Notes: generated from the sequence alone by a model not told the origin. 6,202 nt of DNA from Methylocystis sp. (GCA_023253795.1 JALRFG010000124.1:1-6202); one strand, 5' to 3'; positions 1 through 5,711 are shown, numbered from the stretch's first letter. Numbers and translations are program-made.

Positions 1-158
1 CGCACGCCATCGGTTCACAGGTGCAACGACCGCTGGCGACAGTTGTTGTCGGCGGCATGTTGATTGGTCCGGCGATGTTGCTGGTGGTGGCGCCCGTGCT
101 ACGCCAGCTCTTCATGATCCCTTATGAAAAAGCCCGCAGCGCGCCGCCACGGGAATAA
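1..158 (+). CDS. RND heavy-metal efflux pump, C-terminal end (partial)
   Basis: The reading frame enters from the left edge (first full codon at position 3) and gives the last 51 residues before a TAA at 156-158. The peptide starts HAIGSQVQRPLATVVVGG and runs through a hydrophobic stretch (about residues 12-33) to a short charged tail. The VQRPLATVV motif followed by the last transmembrane helix and a proline-containing exit is typical of the C-terminus of CzcA/CusA-type inner-membrane RND transporters. These export metal ions by proton antiport in a tripartite complex with a periplasmic adaptor and an outer-membrane channel. The usual TLLVLPxLY ending is here the divergent PAMLLVVAPVLRQLF. 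The metal cannot be told, because the ion-binding segments lie outside the window. Other RND subfamilies are possible but fit the QRPLATVV signature less well. Confidence 0.8.
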   Translation, partial: HAIGSQVQRPLATVVVGGMLIGPAMLLVVAPVLRQLFMIPYEKARSAPPRE

Positions 159-193
159 ACGCGCATGCGCGCGAGCATGAAAAGGAACAAGCC

Positions 194-529
194 ATGTGCG
201 GCTTTATCGGTTTAGCCATCGCTCTCGGCGTCAATATGAGCGAATGCCCGGAGCTGGCGCATACAGGCTATGACGCGACAACGTCGACGACAGCGACGGA
301 GATCGTCCTCGCCAAAGGCGAGACGGGGTATAAAATCAGCTGCGTTCAGGAAGCCCAGCTCTGCATCCGCCGCGCCGAGGCCCTGTGCGCCGGTCATTAT
401 CGAATGATCGACAATCCGCACCGCCGTCCGCGCGCTCAGGCTTTTGTGGATGGAAAGATTGTCACCGTGAACACGGATAATCCGTCGTCGATCACGGTCG
501 CCTGCCTGCCCACGCCAGCTGCGCAATAA
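194..529 (+). CDS. Small cysteine-containing probable exported protein, function unknown
   Basis: This 111-residue ORF starts 35 bp after the RND gene and is probably cotranscribed with it. The ATG at 194 has a good ribosome-binding site (AAAAGGAA, about 180-187), and no in-frame start lies between it and the upstream stop. Residues 3-13 (GFIGLAIALGV) form a short hydrophobic segment, suggesting export, but the usual basic residues before it are absent. Cysteines fall at 2, 18, 50, 57, 65 and 104. The core GYKISC-x6-C-x7-C (residues 45-65), followed by a HYRMID segment and a late cysteine in a short beta-like stretch (ITVAC), resembles small proteobacterial envelope lipoproteins of unknown function. 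A clear lipobox is missing: C18 is preceded by MSE. I do not recognise a named family. The neighbouring metal pump is the only functional hint, and that link is inference. Confidence 0.6.
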   Translation: MCGFIGLAIALGVNMSECPELAHTGYDATTSTTATEIVLAKGETGYKISCVQEAQLCIRRAEALCAGHYRMIDNPHRRPRAQAFVDGKIVTVNTDNPSSITVACLPTPAAQ

Positions 530-566
530 ACTGGGCGGCCGTCGGACTTAAGACACAAGAACAGGC

Positions 567-609
567 AAAAAAAATCGCGCCCGCCCGGATTGACCGACGG
601 CGGGCGCGA
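567..609 (-). terminator. Intrinsic terminator of the decarboxylase gene
   Basis: Read on the minus strand, a perfect 11-bp GC-rich stem (609-599 paired with 585-575) closes a 13-nt loop and is followed at once by eight T residues (574-567). The loop can fold further through CGG/CCG (596-594 with 588-586). It begins 15 nt after the decarboxylase stop codon, the expected place for rho-independent termination. On the plus strand the same stem is not followed by a T-run, so it should end minus-strand transcription only. Confidence 0.92.
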
Positions 610-624
610 GCATGTCAAATCACG

Positions 625-1770
625 TCAGATCACGAAAGTTTCCAGCGGCGGGAAACCGTTGAAGCCGACGGCGGAATAGGTCGTCGTATAGGCACCCGTT
701 CCCTCGATCAGCACCTTCGCGCCAATTTCGAGCGAAACCGGCAACTCATAGGGCTGTTTCTCATAAAGCACGTCGACCGAGTCGCAAGTCGGGCCCGCGA
801 CGACACAGGGTGACGTCGGTCCGCCATCGGCGGGCGTGCGGATGGGATAGCGAATCATCTCGTCGATGGTTTCCGCAAGACCGTTGAACTTGCCGATGTC
901 GAGATACACCCAGCGCATCTCGCCTTCAGCTTCCGACTTCTTCGAAATCAGAACCACTTCCGCCTCGATCACGCCGGCGCCGCCGACCATGCCGCGGCCC
1001 GGTTCGATGATCGTTTCCGGAATACGATTGCCGAAATGCTTCGACAGCGCGCGGAAGATCGCATTGCCATAGGCTTTCACCGCCGGCACGTTCTTGAGAT
1101 ATTTCGTCGGGAAGCCGCCGCCGAGATTGACCATCTGCAGCGAGATGCCGCGCTCGGCGAGATCGCGGAAAATATCCGCCGCCGACTTGAGCGCGCCGTC
1201 CCACATTTTCGGGTTGGTCTGCTGCGAGCCGACATGGAAGGAGACGCCATAGGCCGACAGGCCCAGACGATGCGCATGTTCGAGCACGCCCGGCGCCATT
1301 TCCGGCGCGCAACCGAACTTGCGCGACAACGGCCATTCAGCGCCTTCGCCATCGCAAAGAATGCGACAAAACACTTTCGAACCCGGCGCGGCGCGCGCGA
1401 TCTTCTCCACCTCGACTTCGCTGTCGACGGCGAAGAGGCGGATGCCAAGCTCATAAGCGCGCGCAATGTCGCGCTCTTTCTTGATCGTATTGCCAAAGCT
1501 GATGCGGTCGGGCGCAGCGCCGGCGGCCAGCGCCTGCTCGATCTCGACAACGGACGCCGTGTCGAAGCAGGAGCCCAGCGAAGCGAGCAGCGCGAGCAGT
1601 TCCGGCGCGGGATTAGCCTTCACGGCGTAAAAGACACGCGTATCGGGCAACGCATGGGCGAAGCCGAGATAATTTTCGCGCACGACGTCGAGATCGACGA
1701 CGAGGCAGGGCTGCGTGTCACGGCCGGCGCGACGGCGCTCGGCGAGAAATTCCTGGATACGTTGCGTCAT
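625..1770 (-). CDS. odc: Ornithine (or lysine/ornithine) decarboxylase, fold III PLP enzyme
   Basis: This 381-residue protein belongs to the eukaryotic-type (alanine-racemase fold) ornithine/lysine/arginine/diaminopimelate decarboxylases. It should convert ornithine to putrescine in the cytoplasm, the first step to (homo)spermidine. Visible motifs are YAVKAN with the PLP-binding K51, the FGNTIK strand (92-97), HVGSQ (179-183), the phosphate-binding GGG (217-219), EPGR (256-259), the specificity-helix region GLAETIDEMIRYPI (297-310), CDSVD with the catalytic cysteine C329, and GAYTTTYSAVGFNGF (359-373). N-terminal TIM barrel and C-terminal beta domain are both complete. The length suits short bacterial ODC/LODC enzymes rather than longer meso-diaminopimelate decarboxylase. 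The ATG at 1770 has AGGGGA 8 nt upstream. The gene is monocistronic by appearance, with a long leader upstream and a strong terminator downstream. Sequence alone does not settle ornithine versus lysine preference. It is not homologous to the fold I SpeF of E. coli, although the gene is often called speF in alphaproteobacteria. Confidence 0.93.
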   Translation of the reverse strand: MTQRIQEFLAERRRAGRDTQPCLVVDLDVVRENYLGFAHALPDTRVFYAVKANPAPELLALLASLGSCFDTASVVEIEQALAAGAAPDRISFGNTIKKERDIARAYELGIRLFAVDSEVEVEKIARAAPGSKVFCRILCDGEGAEWPLSRKFGCAPEMAPGVLEHAHRLGLSAYGVSFHVGSQQTNPKMWDGALKSAADIFRDLAERGISLQMVNLGGGFPTKYLKNVPAVKAYGNAIFRALSKHFGNRIPETIIEPGRGMVGGAGVIEAEVVLISKKSEAEGEMRWVYLDIGKFNGLAETIDEMIRYPIRTPADGGPTSPCVVAGPTCDSVDVLYEKQPYELPVSLEIGAKVLIEGTGAYTTTYSAVGFNGFPPLETFVI

Positions 1771-1994
1771 AAGGGCATCCCCTGCGAAGGGCGCGAAGCG
1801 TGTCGCGCCAGATTCTGTTGGGCTTCGGCGGATAGATGACGCTCTTCACTCGCGCGTGGTGGAAACGCGACGAATGCTGTTGCGCCAGCAATCCATGATC
1901 GCTTCACGCTTGCGCGCGAGACGATCGGGTGATGCGCCGTCGGCTGATAAAACACGGAAGCGCGAAACACGCGCCAACGCGTTTGAACAGCCAT
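1767..1994 (-). CDS. Possible 75-codon leader ORF overlapping the decarboxylase start
   Basis: A minus-strand ORF begins at ATG 1994 and ends in a TGA that overlaps the decarboxylase ATG as ATGA, an arrangement typical of translational coupling. Its product is rich in Arg, Ala and Ser (start MAVQTRWRVFRASVFYQ), with no recognisable domain, signal peptide or membrane segment. Its third codon positions look less GC-biased than those of the neighbouring genes, which argues against an ordinary conserved gene. No ribosome-binding site lies at normal spacing: the nearest purine run (GGAAAGGGAA, 2019-2010) is about 15 nt away and sits in a hairpin. It may be a regulatory leader peptide or simply an open frame inside the leader RNA. 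I keep it only because of the exact overlap. Confidence 0.22.
   Translation of the reverse strand: MAVQTRWRVFRASVFYQPTAHHPIVSRASVKRSWIAGATAFVAFPPRASEERHLSAEAQQNLARHASRPSQGMPL
1846..1896 (-). CDS. Possible 16-residue leader peptide upstream of the decarboxylase
   Basis: In a different frame from the 75-codon ORF, ATG 1896 opens a 16-codon ORF, MDCWRNSIRRVSTTRE, ending at TGA 1848-1846, about 75 nt before the decarboxylase start. A weak purine-rich stretch (GTGAAGCG, 1907-1900) lies just upstream. The peptide is basic (four Arg of 16), as is the known SpeFL leader peptide of gammaproteobacterial speF, but I see no sequence similarity. An ORF this short is expected by chance, so the call rests only on its place in a long leader. 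Confidence 0.15.
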   Translation of the reverse strand: MDCWRNSIRRVSTTRE

Positions 1995-2215
1995 CGATTG
2001 GAAGGGGAATTCCCTTTCCGCACGCCCGGCAAGAAAGACTAGCCTCTTCGGTAAGCCGACCTTTGGAGGGTCGACAGAGACGAAAAAGCCCGGTCCGTCG
2101 TTGCTTTAAGTCGCGATCCTCCGCAGAGACGGAGTTCGCCGGTTCGCCTCCGGCTGCCGGTTAACTCTCGACGTTTCACCGGCCTCTTGTCCGGTTCCGC
2201 GCCGACCGACACACG
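1995..2215 (-). ncRNA. Structured 5' leader of the decarboxylase, candidate speF leader RNA
   Basis: Between the candidate promoter and the decarboxylase, the minus strand holds a chain of hairpins. Stem A pairs 2195-2191 with 2182-2178. Stem B pairs 2167-2163 with 2136-2132, with an inner hairpin 2154-2150/2142-2138. Stem C pairs 2134-2130 with 2123-2119 and shares bases with B. Stem D pairs 2075-2069 with 2061-2055 (7 bp, one G-U). Stem E pairs 2019-2016 and 2014-2012 with 2007-2005 and 2003-2000. A T-run (2087-2083) after CCGGGC could act in attenuation. Rfam describes a speF leader (RF00518) upstream of alphaproteobacterial ornithine decarboxylase genes, and gene, phylum and position all fit. 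I could not align this sequence to that model, so the family assignment is inference and the exact boundaries are approximate. Confidence 0.55.
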
Positions 2216-2246
2216 ACCACAGGCACGTGCGATTTGGGCGAGGACG

Positions 2247-2303
2247 TAGATACGCCTATTCGCGCCGATTACAAGATTTTTTTTGAATTTTGACGCGTTT
2301 TTT
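2247..2303 (-). promoter_or_regulatory. Candidate decarboxylase promoter with phased upstream A-tracts
   Basis: On the minus strand TTGTAA (2274-2269) and TATCTA (2252-2247) are separated by 16 nt and could be the -35 and -10 elements of a housekeeping sigma promoter. Transcription would start near 2240, giving a leader of about 470 nt. Directly upstream lie three A-tracts on the same strand: eight A (2284-2277), AAAATT (2291-2286) and six A (2303-2298). Their centres are 9 and 11 bp apart, close to one helical turn, which suits an UP element or a static bend. The hexamers are imperfect, so the call is moderate. Confidence 0.45.
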
Positions 2304-2443
2304 CAAGATGATGCGGATAGTCGGGAAACCGCCGTGAGTTTGCCGCGGCGCACCCAAAAATTTGCCCCGCTTGCGCCACAATCTCGATCCCGTTAGAGCT
2401 TCGGCCGCACGATTTTCCGCACGAAACGCTCTCGGGTGAATTT
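2304..2443 (+). other. Non-coding upstream region of the glucan gene
   Basis: This completes the 673-bp gene-poor stretch between the decarboxylase and the glucan gene. It must hold the plus-strand promoter, but I find no convincing pair of elements. TTGCGC (2371-2376), 17 nt and TAGAGC (2394-2399) is the best-spaced candidate and is weak. TTGACG (2290-2295) is a good -35 but lacks a matching -10. An imperfect GC hairpin lies around 2329-2349. GGGTGA (2434-2439) lies 4 nt before the ATG at 2444 and is the likely ribosome-binding site. Confidence 0.3.
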
Positions 2444-4003
2444 ATGACGATCATGACACGTCGCCTGATTCTTGGCGCCGCTTTGGTCGCCGGCGCGCGT
2501 TCCGTGCTGCCCGCGCATGCGCAGCCCGCAGACGCAGCGCCGCGATTCGGCTTCGATGACGTTGTGCGTCGTGCGCATGACCTCGCCGCTGCGCCCTTCG
2601 AGGACAAGCCCGCGCCGCCGCCTGCGCCCTTCGACAAACTGGATTTCGACTCCTGGCGCGATATTCGTTTCAAGAAAGACCAGGCGCTGCTCAATAATGG
2701 CGGCGGCTTCCGTCTGGAAACCTTTCATCGCGGCTTTTTATTCAATCGTCCCGTGACGGTGAACACGATCCGCGACGGCATCGCGGCGCCAATTCCCTAC
2801 GCCTCGACGCTTTTCGACTACGGCCGCCTCAAGGTGGATCATCCGTCGCCGGTCAATACAGGCTTCGCCGGTTTCAAATTGCTCTTTCCGGTCAATGATC
2901 CGCATGTGCAAGATGAGGTGATTTCATTTCTCGGCGCGAGCTATTTCCGCTTCCTCGGTCGCGACCAGCGCTACGGCCTCTCCGCCCGCGGCCTCGCGGT
3001 TGAAGCTGGGACCGGCGCCGAGAGCTTTCCCTTTTTTCGTGAATTCTGGATCGAAACGCCGCCGGCCGGCGACAACAAAATCAGAATCTATGCGCTGCTC
3101 GACAGCGAAGCGGCGACCGGCGCCTATCGGATCGAGCTAACCGCCGCACAGGAGAGCACGCTTGATGTGCAAGCGACGCTCTTCCCCCGCCGCAGCGGCG
3201 TCAAATTCGGCCTGGCGCCGCTCACCTCAATGTTTCTGAATGGCGAGAATGATCGTCGCGTTCTCGACGGCTATCGCGACGAACTTCACGACTCCGACGG
3301 TCTGCTCGTTCATACCGACGCGGGCGAATGGTTGTGGCGCCCTGTCAGCAACCCGCCTTACGTGCGCACCAGTTCCTTCATCGACGCCAATACGCGCGGG
3401 TTTGGACTTCTCCAGCGCGATCGCGCCTTTCAATCCTATCAGGATCTCGAACTCGCCTATGAAAAACGGCCAAGCTATTTTGTCGAACCTGTCGGCGACT
3501 GGGGCAAGGGCCGCGTTGAACTGATCGAATTGCCGACGGGCGATGAAACCAACGACAATATCGTCGCCAGCTGGACGCCGGCGACGCCGCCGGAGCCTGG
3601 CAAGGCGTTTCTTTACGCTTACCGGCTCACCGCTGGCCTCGATATGCCGCGGCTCGCGCCCAACGGCCACGTCGTCAACACCTTTGAGGCGCCGGCGCAT
3701 GCGCTAGGCTCGGCTGAATCGAACAACCCCGCCGCCAGACGTTTTCTCGTTGATTTTGCCGGCGGCGATCTGGCCTATTATGTCGCCGACCCCAGTCAGA
3801 TCGAGACCGTCGTCTCGACGACACGCGGCGCCGTGACGCGTACGACCTTGCAGGCGAATCCCTATATCAATGGGCTGCGCGCCATGATCGATGTCGTGCT
3901 CAAGCCCGGCGAGACGACGGATTTGCGTTTGTTTCTGCGTGGCGGCGGACGCGCGCTGACCGAAACATGGACCTTCCCCTGGACAGCGCCAAGCGGCAAA
4001 TAA
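2444..4003 (+). CDS. mdoG: Periplasmic glucan biosynthesis protein, MdoG/OpgG/OpgD family
   Basis: The 519-residue product matches the usual length of OpgG/OpgD (a little over 500). These periplasmic proteins are needed to make or shape osmoregulated periplasmic glucans; family members are now classed as beta-1,2-glucan-acting enzymes (GH186). Residues 1-26 form a signal: a TRRLILG twin-arginine-like motif (5-11), a short hydrophobic part and cleavage likely after AHA (24-26). OpgD is known to be Tat-exported, so OpgD-type is possible. Conserved blocks include FLGASYFR (163-169 region), PLTSMF (259-264), DSDGLLVH (283-290), W-RP (298-300), FGLLQRDR (320-327), RPSYFVEPVGDWGKG (342-356) and ETNDNIVASW (368-377). 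A C-terminal Ig-like domain spans about 395-519. The glucosyltransferase mdoH, the usual partner, is not adjacent. The start at 2444 has GGGTGA 4 nt upstream; an internal ATG at 2453 would keep the signal intact. thiD follows after 63 bp on the same strand. Choice between G and D is open. Confidence 0.9.
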   Translation: MTIMTRRLILGAALVAGARSVLPAHAQPADAAPRFGFDDVVRRAHDLAAAPFEDKPAPPPAPFDKLDFDSWRDIRFKKDQALLNNGGGFRLETFHRGFLFNRPVTVNTIRDGIAAPIPYASTLFDYGRLKVDHPSPVNTGFAGFKLLFPVNDPHVQDEVISFLGASYFRFLGRDQRYGLSARGLAVEAGTGAESFPFFREFWIETPPAGDNKIRIYALLDSEAATGAYRIELTAAQESTLDVQATLFPRRSGVKFGLAPLTSMFLNGENDRRVLDGYRDELHDSDGLLVHTDAGEWLWRPVSNPPYVRTSSFIDANTRGFGLLQRDRAFQSYQDLELAYEKRPSYFVEPVGDWGKGRVELIELPTGDETNDNIVASWTPATPPEPGKAFLYAYRLTAGLDMPRLAPNGHVVNTFEAPAHALGSAESNNPAARRFLVDFAGGDLAYYVADPSQIETVVSTTRGAVTRTTLQANPYINGLRAMIDVVLKPGETTDLRLFLRGGGRALTETWTFPWTAPSGK

Positions 4004-4066
4004 TCTGCGGCGCAAGCTTGTTGGCCAGCGCTTGTTTGTCTGCCCGGCGTATCGGAAACTGTCAGC

Positions 4067-4903
4067 GTGATACAGCTTCCAAAACTTCTGACCATTGCGG
4101 GCTCAGACCCCTCCGGAGGGGCCGGCGTTCAGGGCGACCTCAAAACCTTCTCGGCGTTTGGCGGCTATGGCATGGCCGTCATCACGGCGCTCACGGCGCA
4201 GAACACGCTGGGCGTGACGGGCGCATGGCCGGTGGCGCCAGAGATTGTCGCCGCCCAGATAGCGTCGGTCATTGACGATCTCAGGCCCGATGCGATCAAG
4301 ATCGGCATGGTCGCCACTGCCGGCAATGCGCGCGCCATCGCGCAAACCATCGGCAGAGGACCTCAAGCAATCGTCCTTGATCCGGTTCTGGTCCCCACTC
4401 AGGGCGTCAGTCTCGCCGAGGCGAAACTGGAGGCTGCGCTGGTGAGCGATCTGTTGCCGCTCGCCAGCCTCGTCACGCCCAATCTGTTCGAGGCGGCGGC
4501 GCTGACCGCCACCAATATCGCGACAACGCCTCAAGAAATGGCGACGCAGGGTCAGGCGCTGATCGCCGCTGGCGCGCGCGCCGTTCTGGTCAAGGGCGGC
4601 GATCTCGCCGGCGCGCCGGTCGATGTGCTGGTTGCGGCGAGCGAAACCCGTCTGTTCCACGGTCGCCGGATCATGACCCGCCACAGCCATGGCACGGGCT
4701 GCGCGCTTTCGGCGGCGATCACAGCGGAACTGGCGAAAGGCGCACCGCTGATCGACGCCATCGCGACCGCAAAAAGCTGGCTGGAGAATGCGCTGGAGGC
4801 CGCCGATGCGCTGGCGGCGGCGCTCGACGTGAGCGCGGGCCGTGGCCCGCCGCATCATTTCTTTTCCCTGTGGGACGGCTCCGCCCCTCAGGATTTATTG
4901 TGA
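4067..4903 (+). CDS. thiD: Hydroxymethylpyrimidine/phosphomethylpyrimidine kinase
   Basis: This 278-residue cytoplasmic ribokinase-family enzyme phosphorylates HMP and then HMP-phosphate, giving the pyrimidine half of thiamin. Diagnostic motifs are LTIAGSDPSGGAG near the N-terminus (8-20), DLKTFSAFGGYGMAVITALTAQNT spanning 24-47, IKIGM (77-81), LDPVLV (104-109), TPNLFEA (137-143), VKGG (175-178) and HGTGCALSAAI (208-218), whose GTGC anion hole with C212 distinguishes ThiD from GTGD sugar kinases. The segment after LDPVLV (PTQGVSLAE) departs from the more usual SxxGxxLL but keeps the same length. Translation most likely begins at GTG 4067, giving MIQLPKLLTIAGSD as in relatives; GGAAAC (4054-4059) is a weak, distant ribosome-binding site. 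It lies 63 bp after mdoG and may be cotranscribed. There are no other thi genes in the window and no room for a TPP riboswitch in the short gap. Confidence 0.94.
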   Translation: MIQLPKLLTIAGSDPSGGAGVQGDLKTFSAFGGYGMAVITALTAQNTLGVTGAWPVAPEIVAAQIASVIDDLRPDAIKIGMVATAGNARAIAQTIGRGPQAIVLDPVLVPTQGVSLAEAKLEAALVSDLLPLASLVTPNLFEAAALTATNIATTPQEMATQGQALIAAGARAVLVKGGDLAGAPVDVLVAASETRLFHGRRIMTRHSHGTGCALSAAITAELAKGAPLIDAIATAKSWLENALEAADALAAALDVSAGRGPPHHFFSLWDGSAPQDLL

Positions 4904-5152
4904 CTTCTGACGCTTTTTCTGACGCTTCGCGACAGAGGAGCGGTCGAGGCCCCAGGCTTTCGAGATCGATGGTCCGGCGCTGGCGCCGACACCCGCGCCG
5001 GCGATCAGGCCGATCGGCCCGCCAATCAGCGCGCCGCCCAATCCGCCCAGAACGCCATCAACCGTACGATCAATCACATCGTCGTCGGCCGCACAGGCCG
5101 GGACGATAGCCACGAACAGCGCAAGCGTGGCGAGGGTGAAGCGTTTTTTCAT
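4895..5152 (-). CDS. Small exported glycine-zipper protein, function unknown
   Basis: The 85-residue protein has a classical signal peptide: MKKR, then a hydrophobic stretch (6-17) and probable cleavage at ACA|AD (19-21). The VPAC at 17-20 is a poor lipobox. Residues 33-60 form a glycine zipper (GVLGGLGGALIGGPIG and onwards, with repeated GxxxG spacing), a motif that inserts or packs in membranes and is common in small envelope proteins. The C-terminus is strongly basic, with KRQK twice in tandem. The start at 5152 is chosen because GGAGA lies 8 nt upstream and the signal then begins MKKR. An earlier in-frame ATG (5188) would add 12 polar residues and has no ribosome-binding site. Its tail overlaps thiD tail-to-tail by 9 nt. 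It is downstream of the yqeY-like gene on the same strand. No named family recognised. Confidence 0.72.
   Translation of the reverse strand: MKKRFTLATLALFVAIVPACAADDDVIDRTVDGVLGGLGGALIGGPIGLIAGAGVGASAGPSISKAWGLDRSSVAKRQKKRQKSQ
4905..4927. repeat. 12-bp-period direct repeat inside the glycine-zipper gene
   Basis: TTCTGACGCTT occurs at 4905-4915 and again at 4917-4927, one base apart. On the minus strand it encodes the two tandem KRQK units at the basic C-terminus of the small exported protein, just past the end of thiD. It looks like a simple in-frame duplication of four codons. Confidence 0.75.
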
Positions 5153-5238
5153 TCTCTCTTCTCCGGATTGGCGGTCGAAGCGAATCATTAGCGGCGCGGC
5201 GCGGCGAAAGTCGGGCGCAGCGCCGCAGAATCTCCGGT

Positions 5239-5688
5239 CTAGCCGCCGAGCGCCGCCTTCACCGCCGCGCTGGCCTTGGCGAAGTCCATTCGACCGGTGA
5301 ATTTCGCCTTGAGCGCGGCGACGACCTTGCCCATATCCTTGATCGAGGCGGCGCCAACTTCCGCAATCGCCGTCTTTACAGCCTCGGCGACCTCCGCCTC
5401 GGAGAGTTGTTGCGGCAGATAGGCGGAAATCACGGCGATCTCGCCTTTTTCCTTGTCGGCCAATTCGTTGCGGCCGGCTTTGACATAGATATCCAGCGAC
5501 TCCTGGCGGCTTTTGATCATTTTTTGCAGCAGGGCGAGAATATCCTCGTCAGACAAGGTCTTGCCGGCGCCGCGCGCCTCAATGTCCTTGTCCTTGAGGG
5601 CGGCGTTGATCAGCCGCAGGGCGTCGACCTTGGCCCGCTCGCCGGCTTTCATGGCGTCTTTCAGGTCCTGGGTGAACTTCTCGCGCAT
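5239..5688 (-). CDS. yqeY: GatB/YqeY domain-containing protein
   Basis: The 149-residue product covers the full YqeY family length. Recognisable blocks are LRLINAALKDKDIEARG (24-40), ILALLQKMIKSRQESLDIY (50-68), AGR-x2-LADKEKGEIAVISAYLPQQL (71-95) and IKDMGKVVAALK (116-127) with a terminal alanine-rich helix. The fold is the two helical modules also found at the C-terminus of GatB, the amidotransferase subunit that converts mischarged Glu-tRNA(Gln) or Asp-tRNA(Asn). The free-standing protein is presumed to bind tRNA, but its role is not established. ATG 5688 has GGAA 7 nt upstream. The gene is divergent from carA with a 63-bp spacer, a neighbourhood common in alphaproteobacteria. The small glycine-zipper gene lies 86 bp downstream on the same strand, with no clear terminator between them. 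Confidence 0.92.
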   Translation of the reverse strand: MREKFTQDLKDAMKAGERAKVDALRLINAALKDKDIEARGAGKTLSDEDILALLQKMIKSRQESLDIYVKAGRNELADKEKGEIAVISAYLPQQLSEAEVAEAVKTAIAEVGAASIKDMGKVVAALKAKFTGRMDFAKASAAVKAALGG

Positions 5689-5711
5689 ATGATTTCCAAT
5701 TCGGGGTCGGA

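Noticed and set aside
160..171. 12-bp palindrome CGCGCATGCGCG between the first two genes
   Set aside because: It is a GC-rich self-complementary stretch with no T-run, expected by chance in such DNA, and too short to call an operator.
1036..1839. Plus-strand ORF of 267 codons opposite the decarboxylase
   Set aside because: It is fully antisense to a well-conserved enzyme, is rich in Arg/Glu/His/Asp as GC-rich shadows are, and shows no motifs.
2117..2122. Perfect GGAGGA ribosome-binding-like site in the decarboxylase leader (minus strand)
   Set aside because: No ATG, GTG or TTG follows at usable spacing, and the bases are part of hairpin C.
1715..2164. Plus-strand ORF of 149 codons across the decarboxylase start and leader
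   Set aside because: Composition is Arg/Ser-rich, there is no ribosome-binding site, and it overlaps the decarboxylase start and the structured leader.
3227..3700. Minus-strand ORF of 157 codons inside the glucan gene
   Set aside because: Antisense shadow of a conserved gene with no recognisable features.
4004..4066. Terminator between mdoG and thiD
   Set aside because: CAAGC (4013-4017) and GCTTG (4030-4034) can pair, but the stem is 5 bp and only three T follow; read-through into thiD seems likely.
4004..4066. TPP riboswitch before thiD
   Set aside because: The gap is only 63 bp and lacks the conserved THI-box CUGAGA segment.
4103..4858. Minus-strand ORF of 251 codons opposite thiD
   Set aside because: It mirrors thiD codons, is extremely Arg-rich and has no domain; thiD is certain.
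5191..5226. GC-rich GCGGC triplicate and hairpin between yqeY and the small exported gene
   Set aside because: GCGGCG (5201-5206) can pair with CGCCGC (5221-5226) but no T-run follows on either strand, so I do not call a terminator.
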